Source: Methanoregula sp. UBA247
GTDB lineage: Archaea; Halobacteriota; Methanomicrobia; Methanomicrobiales; Methanospirillaceae
Assembly: GCA_002495055.1 (NCBI GenBank)
Contig: DADR01000074.1
Coordinates: 1 to 53,742, forward strand
Direction of reading: 5' to 3'
Length of the DNA stretch: 53,742 bases
Shown here: positions 16,728-25,953 of the stretch, piece after piece
Layout: every line of letters starts with the position of its first letter
Position numbering within the stretch: position 1 is the first letter of the stretch
The notes under the pieces: generated by a model
What the model saw: the letters and a program-made list of their open reading frames with translations, nothing else
Told to the model about the DNA's origin: nothing
The model's database searches: none
Translations under genes and position numbers: made by a program

Positions 16728-17621
16728 ATGCAGCGCTACCGTTTTAAAAAAATTGATGCATTTGTCGATGGACAATCGACCGGGAACCCCGCAGGATGTG
16801 TGTACCTTAAGGACCAGAAATCCCTGTCGGTCGACGGGATGCAGCAGATCGCCCGTGAACTTGCGGGCTTTGTCAGTGAGGTTGTTTATGTCTATCCTGA
16901 CGAAGGGCACACAACACTGCGGTATTTCTCATCAGAACGTGAAGTAGCCTTCTGCGGGCATGGAACGATCGCCGTAATGTATGATCTCATAAAAAACGAT
17001 ACAGAACTCGCACGGGATCCAATCATCCGAATCCATGTGCAGGGTAAAGAAGTCCTCGTCAGGAATGAGATTGCCTCCTCAGATTCCGTTTATATCAGTG
17101 CCCCCCTGCCCCAGTATCTCACCCTTGCTCTGACCCGTGATGATATTGCTATAGCTTTAAAAATACCATCCGGTGAAATTTCCGAAAAGGACCGGATAAC
17201 CTTCATTAATGCCGGTCTTTCAACCCTGGTGGTCCCCTTAACCTCCCTTGATACCCTTCTTTCCCTCAAACCTGACCAAAAGAATCTGCGTGAGTTCTGC
17301 CTTGCAAACGGTATCGAAATTATCCTTGTCTTTTCGTGTGAAGTCTCTGCTCAGGAGAATAATTACCACACACGGATATTTGCTCCCGTGTTTGGGTATC
17401 TTGAAGATCCCGCAACGGGTTCTGGCAACGCAGCACTCGGCTACTACCTGTTACAGGCCGGCACATGGGATGGCCACATGCTCAAAATTGAGCAGGGGAA
17501 GAGCAGGGAGCATCCAAATATAATCCGGCTCGTAAGTGACGCTTCAAAGGTGCAGCGCAGTGTCTTTTTTGGGGGAAATGCCCGCGTGAGAATTGAGGGG
17601 GAGTATCTACTCTATCCGTAA
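16728..17621 (+). CDS. PhzF-family isomerase/epimerase-like protein
   Basis: 297 residues with the two-domain PhzF fold: FVDGQSTGNPAG near the N-terminus, REVAFCGHGTIA in the first domain, and DPATGSGNAALGYYL in the second. The conserved catalytic glutamate of phenazine PhzF is expected in the segment ELAGFVSEVVYV. Bacterial PhzF isomerises a phenazine precursor; most relatives, including archaeal ones, have unknown substrates and no phenazine genes are seen here. The ATG at 16728 follows GAGG by 5 nt. It is an intact gene standing in otherwise degraded sequence. Confidence 0.9.
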   Translation: MQRYRFKKIDAFVDGQSTGNPAGCVYLKDQKSLSVDGMQQIARELAGFVSEVVYVYPDEGHTTLRYFSSEREVAFCGHGTIAVMYDLIKNDTELARDPIIRIHVQGKEVLVRNEIASSDSVYISAPLPQYLTLALTRDDIAIALKIPSGEISEKDRITFINAGLSTLVVPLTSLDTLLSLKPDQKNLREFCLANGIEIILVFSCEVSAQENNYHTRIFAPVFGYLEDPATGSGNAALGYYLLQAGTWDGHMLKIEQGKSREHPNIIRLVSDASKVQRSVFFGGNARVRIEGEYLLYP

Positions 17622-17831
17622 CCCCTGCGTACATCATTTTTCCCGGTATACTTAAGGTCAGATACTTCGATCGACAGGACTTGGAACAAAAAATACCGTT
17701 GCCCGGGATCAAATTTCCGCATGAATCATTAAAAAAACCGGCATTCAATCATCCCGGGGGCATCTATTCATACAGCTTTGTTCTGGGACTTTTGTCTGGA
17801 ACTGTTTTGCTAATCGACGAGGATTGAATCA

Positions 17832-18051
17832 CTACAGGAAGGAAAAATATGCTATTCCAAATGTCAGGATACCGATAATAAGGGATTGAAAAATAACACA
17901 AAATCGCAGTTCCAGAAGAAATATCATGGAATTCAATAATAGCCTGCCAAAAGAGGATAAGGGCCCAGATAAATGACAATCCTCCAATCAGGGGAATCCA
18001 TCCGATTACAGCCAGGGGTGTTGCAGCGTAGAGAATTGCCTTATAGGTTAT
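17832..18051 (-). pseudogene. 3' fragment of a Yip1-family membrane protein gene, frameshifted
   Basis: On the minus strand TYKAILYAATPLAVIGW followed by IPLIGGLSFIWALILFWQAI and IEFHDISSG reads like the C-terminal half of a Yip1-domain protein. After SSGTAIL the family-like sequence continues only in another frame, as VIFQSLIIGILTFGIAYFSF ending in TAG at 17832. The intact frame instead runs on to 17764 with nonsense. Upstream the frame is closed by a stop and no start is found. This is a decayed gene; the offset between the two parts is one base (modulo 3). Confidence 0.65.
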
Positions 18052-18503
18052 CTAGTATTTCTGGAGGGATTCTGCAACCACCCGACAAGGCAGAATAATA
18101 CGGCAAACACACCCCAGACAAAAATAAAAATAGATGAATGCAGATTGTAACGAAACCTGTTTTAATGATTTCAGTGTTGACTGCGGATTGACCAGCAGAT
18201 CTCTGAAAAGATTAATGTATTTGGATTCCATCCGATTAATTATCCTTTTATATTATTCAGCATTCGCTAATTATCAGCTGCTTCCGGATATCCGGAGGAG
18301 TGAACCAATAAATTTCATCGGATATATCGGCGAAGAATTCAGCTACACAGTTCCCCTTCCGGAGGGTACACTCTTTCCATGAACATCAGAAAATGCCGAT
18401 GATTTAAAAACCGCAAAAACCCCCTGTCCCCATAGTATACCTATCTGTTTTTTGTGCACGGGAGAGATACTGTAATAACATATAAAGTGCGGAGTTCATG
18501 GAA
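18052..18503. other. Intergenic region with no convincing gene
   Basis: A minus-strand hydrophobic stretch at about 18058-18130 (VWGVFAVLFCLVGWLQN) may be a further out-of-frame piece of the Yip1-like gene. An 82-codon plus-strand frame at 18134-18382 has low-complexity, Ser/Leu/Tyr-rich content, no Shine-Dalgarno site and no recognisable family, so it is not called as a gene. GGAG at 18491 serves the following gene. Confidence 0.4.
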
Positions 18504-19118
18504 ATGGCGGGATTGATCCAACTGTCTGAAGATCAAAAAAAAGCAGGCAGGGTGATCCGGGAAATCGTCGTCCGACTCAGTAGTGCCCAGACTAAAGGTG
18601 AACTTAGCGCATTACTCGCCCACGAAATCCAGGAGTACACAATATTCGATCTCCAGATGATCGGAGGGCGGCTCAATAACGAGATCGATAATCTGCCTTC
18701 TCCCTACCGGGAAAGGATCCGCCCGTATTTTCGTGAACAGCTTTTTGGCAAGCACCATCAGCTCCTCTCACTGTACCACACAAGGGCATTTGGCAGGATG
18801 AACGATCCTATCCGTGATCCGGAAGCATTTAAAAAATTCTGCGACATGCTTCCCGAAGGATGTTCTTCATGGAATGATTCAGGTGAACGTAATCCCTACT
18901 TCCGGAATCCGAAGAACCGGTTCTTTTACTACCTTATAGCTGCATTCACAATGTTTGTCCTTGATGAGCCGGGACATCCTGTTGGCACCCCGTTTCCGGG
19001 TGGTTTCTCTGTTGAGCAGCGGGGCAGGGATTATTATTGCCTGATCCGGGACAAGGAAAAAGATGTCTTCTATTCCATCTGCAATTTCTGCCCGGCTCAT
19101 CAGAGCGAGGAGAGTTGA
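18504..19118 (+). CDS. DUF2115 (UPF0305) family protein
   Basis: 204 residues. The N-terminal half is helical. The C-terminal part carries the family's cysteine-containing end: a proline/glycine-rich HPVGTPFPGGF segment, then CLIRDKEKDVFYSICNFCPA. DUF2115 proteins are, to my knowledge, confined to methanogens and their function is unknown; the cysteines suggest metal binding. The start at 18504 is preferred to 18498 because GGAG (18491-18494) then lies 9 nt rather than 3 nt away. Its gene is convergent with the ABC exporter operon. Confidence 0.8.
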   Translation: MAGLIQLSEDQKKAGRVIREIVVRLSSAQTKGELSALLAHEIQEYTIFDLQMIGGRLNNEIDNLPSPYRERIRPYFREQLFGKHHQLLSLYHTRAFGRMNDPIRDPEAFKKFCDMLPEGCSSWNDSGERNPYFRNPKNRFFYYLIAAFTMFVLDEPGHPVGTPFPGGFSVEQRGRDYYCLIRDKEKDVFYSICNFCPAHQSEES

Positions 19119-19185
19119 TTCAAAAATCGAAATTTATTGACTTTTTCCTCCTTAAACATCAAACAAACCCCGCTTAGTAAAAAAA

Positions 19186-20592
19186 TCAGAACCCTGCGGG
19201 GTCTACTGCGTCCCAGCGAGCCTTTGCCTTCCGTACCAGCAGCCATGTCGGGATTACGAGGATGACTGATAAGAGAGCAAAGTACGGATCCGCAAAGGCA
19301 ACTGAGGTGAAGACTACGAGGACAATACCAACAAGAACGAGGTACACAAAAAGCACCTTCACATCATACACCAGCACGTTCGGGGACAACCCGCAGAGCC
19401 AGGCCATGACACTCACGGCATAAAACGAAACAGAGATCCCGAGCACAACGGCAGGGACAAGATACGTGACTTCTCCGGAAAGGGTTGCCACGGCTGCGAT
19501 AAAGGTCGCTGGTAGCACCTGGAGAATTGCAAAGGTAGTGAGCTTGCTGCCGATAAGTGTACTGACTGCAACCGGCAGACAGGCGTATGGTCCGAATGTG
19601 TCGAACATCGTGATCCACGTGTACATCGTCGATGCGATCACACCAGTGGTGATGGCAAAGATGAAGAGCAGGCCGTGAGGTGGGAAGAACGGACCGAGCA
19701 GGGCGAGGAAGAACCAGATCACGCCAAGAGGGAGGAGGAACGAGAAGATTGTCTGGCCGACAAGGCTGCCGCTCCGGTACAGGTCGAGGGTATCTTTGGT
19801 AGCGAACGGAGGGTTTGGCAGGAATGAAAACCGCCGTAAAAGTGGTGCGAAGGAGTTCCTGTATGTCTTTTCCGACCCCACTGATTCAGGATTGAACAGC
19901 ACGATCGCGACCCCAAAGAGGAGTGCCAGTACGGCGCAGGAGATGAAGAGGTTTGTCCACGTGAATGCACTATTGAGCAGCAACGGCGGGAAAAAGAGCA
20001 CCGGGTTCGTACCCGACATAGTCGCAAGGCCGCCCACCCCCATACCAATGGCCAGCAGGATGAGCCAGAGTACCGGTCGTGAGCGAGCATAGACAGCCGA
20101 CAGGAAAAAGACGCCGCAGAGGCCGAAGAGGAATGAGAGCGTCAGTGTGAGAAGAAGGAGCAGGGTAGCTGCAAGGGAGACACCGGTAAATGGCGATGCC
20201 AGGATATACCCGAAACCAAAAGGCAGGACCCAGAGGAAGAAGTAATAGACCGTGTCCTTGACAACAAAGTTTGAGAAAATGAACTTCTCAGAGAGTGGGA
20301 GGCTCCGGGCAGAGTAGGCAAGCAGGCTTGCCTGACCGAACCGCCGGTTCATCACCTCGTTGCCCAGCAACCCGAACCCGCCGACCATGATCCCAAGCAT
20401 CAGGTAGTTCGCGTGGACGATCAGTGCGAGGTTGCCGGCCGGGAGGGTTTTCCTCATCAGGGGGATGAGGAAAGACCCCATAAACGCGATCCCGAAGATC
20501 ATGACCGGGAAGAGGGCAAAAGAGAGGCTGCCGAACATCGTGGAATGAACCCGCCACTCTTCTTTCACCATATTAATAAACAGATCAAACAT
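19186..20592 (-). CDS. ABC-2 type exporter permease, large
   Basis: 468 residues and about 12 hydrophobic segments, beginning MFDLFINMVKEEWRVHSTMF and ending in a basic tail LLVRKAKARWDAVDPAGF. Size and helix number exceed a standard six-helix ABC-2 permease, fitting a subunit that supplies both membrane halves. The start overlaps the stop of the ATPase gene by 8 nt, with AGGAT about 5 nt upstream, so it is translated as its partner. The substrate is unknown. Confidence 0.85.
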   Translation of the reverse strand: MFDLFINMVKEEWRVHSTMFGSLSFALFPVMIFGIAFMGSFLIPLMRKTLPAGNLALIVHANYLMLGIMVGGFGLLGNEVMNRRFGQASLLAYSARSLPLSEKFIFSNFVVKDTVYYFFLWVLPFGFGYILASPFTGVSLAATLLLLLTLTLSFLFGLCGVFFLSAVYARSRPVLWLILLAIGMGVGGLATMSGTNPVLFFPPLLLNSAFTWTNLFISCAVLALLFGVAIVLFNPESVGSEKTYRNSFAPLLRRFSFLPNPPFATKDTLDLYRSGSLVGQTIFSFLLPLGVIWFFLALLGPFFPPHGLLFIFAITTGVIASTMYTWITMFDTFGPYACLPVAVSTLIGSKLTTFAILQVLPATFIAAVATLSGEVTYLVPAVVLGISVSFYAVSVMAWLCGLSPNVLVYDVKVLFVYLVLVGIVLVVFTSVAFADPYFALLSVILVIPTWLLVRKAKARWDAVDPAGF

Positions 20593-21310
20593 GACGATCC
20601 TTCCGGACGAGGGAGAGGAAGAATGAGGGCAGGTGTTCGCCCCGTGCGGTCAATCCGGTAACGGGACCGGTGTGGAGCAGTGTGCCCTTATGGAGAATTG
20701 CAAACCCCGAACAGATCTCCTCGGCGACCTCGAGAATATGGGTCGAGATGAAGATAGTCTTACCCTTTTTGACATATCCAGCGAGGTAATCTTTGACGAG
20801 GTCCTGCATGATCGGGTCGAAGTTGATCAAAGGCTCGTCGATTAACGCGAGCTCCGGCTCGTGAATGAAAGCCTGAGTGAACATCAGTTTCTGACGGGTA
20901 CCCCTTGATAAGTCCTTGCAGAGTACATTCTTCTTGTCAGCAAAATCGAGAAAATCGAACCACCAGTCCGCCTTCTTTTCAATGTCCGTGATTTTCCGGA
21001 CCGCCGCAACGAACTCGAGGTACTCTATTGCAGTGAGGAAACTCGGCGGGGTCTCCTGCTCTGGGATGATCCCCACCAGTCCGCGGACACCGACCGGATC
21101 CCTGATTACGTCGACTCCGAGAACGGTCGCTGAACCAACTGTCGGCCGGGTCTGCCCGGTGAGCATTTTGATCATCGTGGTTTTTCCCGATCCATTAGGG
21201 CCGAGAAGCCCGAACAATGCTCCCTTTTCCACCGAAAGAGTCACATGGCTCAATGCCTGAACATCACCATAGGTTTTTGATAAATCCCGTGCTTCAATTA
21301 TTGTTGTCAT
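20585..21310 (-). CDS. ABC exporter ATP-binding protein
   Basis: 241 residues. Walker A is GPNGSGKTT (37-45). The signature is DLSRGTRQKL, with R in place of the first G of LSGGQ. Walker B is LALIDEPL and the switch histidine is in ISTHILEVAEE. GGAGTGAT sits about 3 nt before the ATG. It is co-directional with the TetR gene upstream (81 nt gap) and overlaps the permease downstream, suggesting one transcription unit under that repressor. Confidence 0.92.
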   Translation of the reverse strand: MTTIIEARDLSKTYGDVQALSHVTLSVEKGALFGLLGPNGSGKTTMIKMLTGQTRPTVGSATVLGVDVIRDPVGVRGLVGIIPEQETPPSFLTAIEYLEFVAAVRKITDIEKKADWWFDFLDFADKKNVLCKDLSRGTRQKLMFTQAFIHEPELALIDEPLINFDPIMQDLVKDYLAGYVKKGKTIFISTHILEVAEEICSGFAILHKGTLLHTGPVTGLTARGEHLPSFFLSLVRKDRHV

Positions 21311-21391
21311 TTCATCACTCCGTTGCAGGCAATTCCCTGCCTTTCCTGTATTGCATCTCCTGTCATCGAATCACGTCCTGCTCATTCATCA

Positions 21392-22003
21392 TCATGCTTT
21401 CAGCCCGTTCCAGATAAAATCCAGTCCCTCCTTAATTATCTTCTCACGTTCCGCCGGATCTGCCGTGCCAGAAGCCTGAGCGATCAAACCGGAGAGGGAA
21501 GAGGCCATCATGCAGAAAAGAAGGGACGGGTCTGTGTCCCGGATCGCACCCTCGCGGATCCCCTCCTCCACGAGGTTTCTGAGGAAGTGGAAGTGAGACA
21601 TCCCCTCCTCGTGTGCAGTCGTTGAAACGAACGGGGAATAAGCAAACTGCTCCATGAACTTCAGTTTTGCAGGGTTCTGTATCCCCCACACGACTGCATT
21701 AATCCCCAGGCAGCGGATCTTTGATTGTGCAGTCTTCTCTGTGTCGAAGCCCCGGCACATCTCCTGGGCTGCCTCGCTTTTAATGCGGCGGTAGAGCGTA
21801 TCGATCAGTTCCTCCTTTGTCGGGAAATAAAAAAAGAGCGTGCCGGTTGCCACACCGGCCTCTTTTGAGATCAGCGAGGTCGGGGTTCCGAAGAATCCCC
21901 GTTCAGTGAAGAGAGCGAGTGCTGTTGTAAGGATCTTTTCCCGGTTCTCAGAAGACATTTTCCCCTCATCTGCCGGCCTTTTGACCGGTTTTTGGCGAGT
22001 CAT
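21392..22003 (-). CDS. TetR/AcrR-family transcriptional repressor
   Basis: 203 residues. The N-terminal domain has the TetR helix-turn-helix: ILTTALALFTERGFFGTPTS, then LISKEAGVATGTLFFYFPTK. The C-terminal ligand domain is all-helical. GAGG lies 7 nt before the ATG. It is encoded between an aldo/keto reductase and an ABC exporter, all on the minus strand. A tandem operator-like sequence lies in the reductase promoter at 23383-23410. The inferred role is to repress the cluster until a toxic ligand binds. Confidence 0.9.
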   Translation of the reverse strand: MTRQKPVKRPADEGKMSSENREKILTTALALFTERGFFGTPTSLISKEAGVATGTLFFYFPTKEELIDTLYRRIKSEAAQEMCRGFDTEKTAQSKIRCLGINAVVWGIQNPAKLKFMEQFAYSPFVSTTAHEEGMSHFHFLRNLVEEGIREGAIRDTDPSLLFCMMASSLSGLIAQASGTADPAEREKIIKEGLDFIWNGLKA

Positions 22004-22136
22004 GGCTTTTCCTCAAACCCTGCTATAGTTTTTTTTAATCCTGCTGTGTGATTCATATAATTTCCTTAGGGAATTCTTTAAGGGTGCGTCCGGGTTCCGG
22101 TGCCGGTCTTCCCCGGTGTCATGAGCCTGGACCGGA

Positions 22137-23339
22137 TCATTCCTTAACATCGGTTGAGAACATCAATTTGACGACCGGGATTATGAGCTTCGTGCGGAGC
22201 CCCCCGAGAGTACTTCTGACCTTTTTTAGTTCTTCCGGGATCGCGATCTTCTGGGGGCAGGCCTTTGTGCACTTCCCGCAGTTCCGGCAGAGGGATGCAT
22301 CAGTGGCCGTTGCTCCCATTGCCCCCATCAGCATCATCCCGTACATCCCGCGGGTTATCAGGGAGTTATTGCTCATGTAATAATCATTATACAGAGAGAA
22401 ACACTGGGGGATGTTCACCCCGGACGGGCAGGGCATACAATAGGCGCAGCCGGTACACCCTACCTTGATCAGCTTCCTGTACGTCCCTGCCACCTCTTCC
22501 ATAGTTGCGAGTTCCCTGGAGGTCATGGAGCCGGGCAGAGCATCCTCACAGGTTTTTAAGTTCTCGGCAATGTGGTTCTCGTCATTCATCCCGGAGAGAA
22601 CAACAGTCACTTCCGGGTGGTTCCAGACCCAGCAGAGTGCCCATGCCGCAGCGGACCGTTTCGTGCCCGTATCGTAGTATATCTGTTCAACCTCTTTTGG
22701 GAGTTTGCCGGCAAGCATCCCGCCCCGCAACGGTTCCATGATCATGACCGCGATATTCCTAGCGGCCGCATAGCGGAGACCCTCGGTCCCGGCCTGGTTT
22801 GTTTCATCGAGGAAATTGTACTGGATCTGGCAGAAGACCCAGTCATAGGCATCGATGATCTCCTTAAACGTCTTCCGGTCTCCATGGAAGGAGAACCCGG
22901 CGTTCCTGATCTTTCCGGCTGCTTTAGCCGAATCAAGGAATTCCAGGACACCGAGATCAAATAACTTCTTCCACTGGCTGGCATCAAGTCCGTGGAGAAG
23001 ATAGTAGTCAATGTGATCAGTCTGGAGTTTTTTTAACTGGATATTAAGGATCCTGTCCATATCTTCACGGGTTTTTACGCTGAAGGGTGGCAATTTTGTA
23101 GCCAGCTTCACTTTCTCCCGGTACCCCCCCTGGAGCGCTCTCCCGAGAAACCGCTCGCTCTCCCCGCCGTGATAAGGCGCTGCGGTGTCGATGTAGTTTA
23201 TCCCATTATCGATTGCCGAACGAATTTGCCGCGTAGCTCGTTCTTCATCGATACTCATCCGCTTGGTCGCAAGACGCATTGCTCCAAAGCCGAGTGCTGA
23301 TAATTTATCGCCGTTTTTCGGTACTTGCCGGTATTGCAT
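22137..23339 (-). CDS. Aldo/keto reductase with C-terminal ferredoxin domain
   Basis: 400 residues. An aldo/keto reductase barrel fills residues 1 to about 290, with D and Y of the catalytic set in GINYIDTAAPYHGGESE and K in LATKLPP. A cysteine-rich tail follows, with CTGCAYCMPCPSGV and CRNCGKCTKACP, which should bind two [4Fe-4S]-type clusters. Such proteins probably couple ferredoxin to carbonyl reduction. The ATG at 23339 is preferred to an upstream GTG at 23348; TGTGAT precedes it. Its promoter carries the TetR-type operator. Confidence 0.9.
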   Translation of the reverse strand: MQYRQVPKNGDKLSALGFGAMRLATKRMSIDEERATRQIRSAIDNGINYIDTAAPYHGGESERFLGRALQGGYREKVKLATKLPPFSVKTREDMDRILNIQLKKLQTDHIDYYLLHGLDASQWKKLFDLGVLEFLDSAKAAGKIRNAGFSFHGDRKTFKEIIDAYDWVFCQIQYNFLDETNQAGTEGLRYAAARNIAVMIMEPLRGGMLAGKLPKEVEQIYYDTGTKRSAAAWALCWVWNHPEVTVVLSGMNDENHIAENLKTCEDALPGSMTSRELATMEEVAGTYRKLIKVGCTGCAYCMPCPSGVNIPQCFSLYNDYYMSNNSLITRGMYGMMLMGAMGATATDASLCRNCGKCTKACPQKIAIPEELKKVRSTLGGLRTKLIIPVVKLMFSTDVKE

Positions 23340-23382
23340 GATTATCACACTGGTACAACTGGTCCTGATATCCCGGGTTCAA

Positions 23383-23410
23383 TAGACTGATTGGTCTAGA
23401 CTGACTAGTC
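23383..23410 (-). promoter_or_regulatory. Tandem TetR-type operator in the aldo/keto reductase promoter
   Basis: Two abutting 14-mers, TAGACTGATTGGTC (23383-23396) and TAGACTGACTAGTC (23397-23410), share 12 of 14 bases. Each contains an imperfect palindrome of the GACTGAYTRGTC type, as TetR-family repressors bind. The pair lies directly downstream of a TATA-like box and would cover the transcription start. Confidence 0.65.
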
Positions 23411-23416
23411 AATTTG

Positions 23417-23425
23417 TTATAAAAC
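23417..23425 (-). promoter_or_regulatory. TATA-like box of the aldo/keto reductase gene
   Basis: TTTTATAAC on the minus strand lies about 25 nt before the middle of the tandem operator. A second AT-rich candidate, TTTAAATAC, is about 11 nt further upstream. Confidence 0.45.
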
Positions 23426-23508
23426 GTATTTAAACATACTGCTGAAAAAATCGGCAATATCCCCGTTGTGGGACGGTAAAATGACGGTAAAAAATGAGTT
23501 GAGGGGAA

Positions 23509-25827
23509 TTATTGCTTTTCCCCAGCGTTCTTCTTTCTTTTTTCCAGACGTTCTGTCAGCTCGCCCATGACAGATAGAATTGCGGGCATAATGAAGATCG
23601 CACCCATTAATGAGAACCCGACTGCTATCAGGGTTGTGATACCGAAGTTACTGATAATGGGGAAAGTCGCGAGGCACAGAGCCGAGAATCCGAAGAAGGT
23701 TGCAAGACCGGAGATCGTTATCGCCGTACCTATCTTGTTCACACTTTCCTGGATTGCCGCAACGTGGTCATGCAGACGCTCCTCCTCTTCTGCATATCGC
23801 TCCATCACAAGTATGGTATACTCTGCAGCGACACCGATTGTCATGGATCCGAGTGTTGCCGTAAGCGGAGTATAAGCAATTCCCAGCAGGTACATCGCCA
23901 CCGCGTTCCACCCGACGATAAAGATAATCGGGACAAGAGGGGTAACTGCATGGATATGACGGTATACCAGCGCGAGGAACACAAAGACGAGTACAAACCC
24001 GAGTAAGGTCATCGCTTCTTTTGATGACGTGAGCCCGCTGATGAGAGAAGTGAAAAGATAAAACGATCCCACCGGCGCAAGAGTGATCCCGGTTGGCGGC
24101 TGCAGGAATACAATATCTTTCTCCATCTGGACTTTGAGGGTATTCATGGCGCTCATCTCCAGATCGATGGTACTAAACCTGATGACACCCTCCATCGATC
24201 CGCTCAGGTAGGATTTTTTCACCGAGGCCGGGATCTTTTCAATCACTGCATTGAGCTGGTTCTGATTTTCGGGCATTATGCCCCCGTTATAGGCAAGGAT
24301 ATAGGTAACGATGCTTGTCGCACGGGTGAGTTCGGTGTGATGGGCGAGCTCATAGTCCTGGAATTCCTTCATCCACTGTATGGTGTCGAGGTCGGTGACC
24401 CGGCTTCCCTGGATGATGAAATCCGCAGTGCTCGTCGAGCCAATAATGCCGGTCACTTTATCCATCTGGACTTTTGCCGGCATATCACTCGGAACAAATG
24501 CATTCTCGCTTGTCTCGATGGGGATCTGAGGATCGATCTGGAAACCTATGAGGGCAACCAGGCCGGCAATCAGGAGAATGGGGATGGGATTTTTTGCAAT
24601 TTTTACCGAAATATCGGTGAGGAACTGGCCATATGACCAGGAACTCTTTTTTCGTGCACTTTTACCTGAACCACCATTGGTTTGTGAAGGAACGTAATCG
24701 CATGCTCCTTCGCCGACTGCATAACAGAGTTCAGTTTTTTGTGGTTTTGGTGTATAGTTGACAAGATGTGCAACTGTAGGGATGCCGATAAGCGAAACAA
24801 CAAAGCAAACCATGACGCCTATCATTGCCACAAGCCCAAATGAGCGGATCATGGGGACTGTCGAGATAAACATCGCGACAAATCCCATGCAGGTGGCAAG
24901 CATTGCATACATGACGGCGGGACCGGTACGGGTGACCATCACCATCACAGCTTTGTCAAGCGATCCCTTCCGGGCTTCTTCATCCAGCCTCGCATGGAAC
25001 TGGATACCGTAATCGATGCCGAGCCCGATCATGACCGGGAAAGCACCAATCACCGCCATATTGAGCTTTATTCCGGCAAGCCCCACGAATCCCATCGCGG
25101 TTGTCAGACCTATGCCGACAAAGAGTACCGAAAGGAAACGGTGGCTGGCATAGGCAAACAGGATGCCCATGACAATGATCATCAACACCATTGCACCCCC
25201 GATGAGCACACCCATCGATGAACCCATTTCGTTTTTCATCTGTTCAGCAAAAGCCTCGCTTCCTGAAACCGAGATTTTTATCCCAGGTGGCGGATTGTCA
25301 TTAGCGATAAGAGCCTCTACATTTTTCAGAGTGGCTGTCTTTACCTCCGCAGACAACCCCTCAGAGAGCGTGATCTGCACCAGTGTCAGGACATTTGACG
25401 GGATAACAGTTGCTTTTGTTTCAGCAGGGATCAGAGCAACAATCCGGTCAATCTCACCTTTTGACTGTGGCAGTGTACCCCCGTTTGCACTCTTCAGGAA
25501 ATCCACAATACTTGCAGACCCCACAACATTTTCCTGCTGGTTGATATCACGTTCAAGCTCATCGATATAACTGAGGACCTGCGGGTTGAGAGGATCGCTG
25601 GTTTCCACGATGAGAATGAGCGCGTTTGATGAGAAGGTGTCAGCATAGTGATTATTGAGAATTCCCGCCGGTGAATCCTTATCCAGATAGGTATCATTAC
25701 CTGTCTCCATTGCGATGAGTGTCATCCCATACAGGGCAACAAGAAAGACAATCCCGATGACAACAGCAACCTGCCTGGGGTAGTGATTGATGACGTGTGC
25801 GAGTTTTCCAAATATCTGGGAGATCAT
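23509..25827 (-). CDS. RND/MMPL-type exporter (HAE3-like)
   Basis: 772 residues and 12 predicted helices arranged as two similar halves. Each half has one helix (about 17-37 and 418-436), a large external domain, then five helices. GLGIDYGIQFHARLDEE in the first half and IGVAAEYTILVMERYAEEEE in the second are the conserved RND helix-4 regions. The size and duplicated sterol-sensing-like cores fit archaeal MMPL/HAE3 proteins, which export lipids or hopanoid-like molecules in bacteria; the archaeal substrate is unknown. AGGAT precedes the ATG. It lies 126 nt downstream of the surface-protein gene and likely shares its transcript. Confidence 0.9.
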   Translation of the reverse strand: MISQIFGKLAHVINHYPRQVAVVIGIVFLVALYGMTLIAMETGNDTYLDKDSPAGILNNHYADTFSSNALILIVETSDPLNPQVLSYIDELERDINQQENVVGSASIVDFLKSANGGTLPQSKGEIDRIVALIPAETKATVIPSNVLTLVQITLSEGLSAEVKTATLKNVEALIANDNPPPGIKISVSGSEAFAEQMKNEMGSSMGVLIGGAMVLMIIVMGILFAYASHRFLSVLFVGIGLTTAMGFVGLAGIKLNMAVIGAFPVMIGLGIDYGIQFHARLDEEARKGSLDKAVMVMVTRTGPAVMYAMLATCMGFVAMFISTVPMIRSFGLVAMIGVMVCFVVSLIGIPTVAHLVNYTPKPQKTELCYAVGEGACDYVPSQTNGGSGKSARKKSSWSYGQFLTDISVKIAKNPIPILLIAGLVALIGFQIDPQIPIETSENAFVPSDMPAKVQMDKVTGIIGSTSTADFIIQGSRVTDLDTIQWMKEFQDYELAHHTELTRATSIVTYILAYNGGIMPENQNQLNAVIEKIPASVKKSYLSGSMEGVIRFSTIDLEMSAMNTLKVQMEKDIVFLQPPTGITLAPVGSFYLFTSLISGLTSSKEAMTLLGFVLVFVFLALVYRHIHAVTPLVPIIFIVGWNAVAMYLLGIAYTPLTATLGSMTIGVAAEYTILVMERYAEEEERLHDHVAAIQESVNKIGTAITISGLATFFGFSALCLATFPIISNFGITTLIAVGFSLMGAIFIMPAILSVMGELTERLEKRKKNAGEKQ

Positions 25828-25953
25828 AGGAAATCCTTACTGTCCGTTGACAGGAGCAGAATATTATTGTCCGGGACGGAATAATACCCGCCCGGTACAG
25901 CATGTGCGGTAGTATTGGCACCCCAGTAAGGTGTTACTGACATGAACGCACCA

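Noticed and set aside
16728..17621. PhzF as evidence of phenazine synthesis
   Set aside because: No other phenazine genes are present; most PhzF relatives have different, unknown substrates.
18134..18382. 82-codon plus-strand frame between Yip1 remnant and DUF2115
   Set aside because: No Shine-Dalgarno or placed TATA box, low-complexity composition and no family; treated as non-coding.
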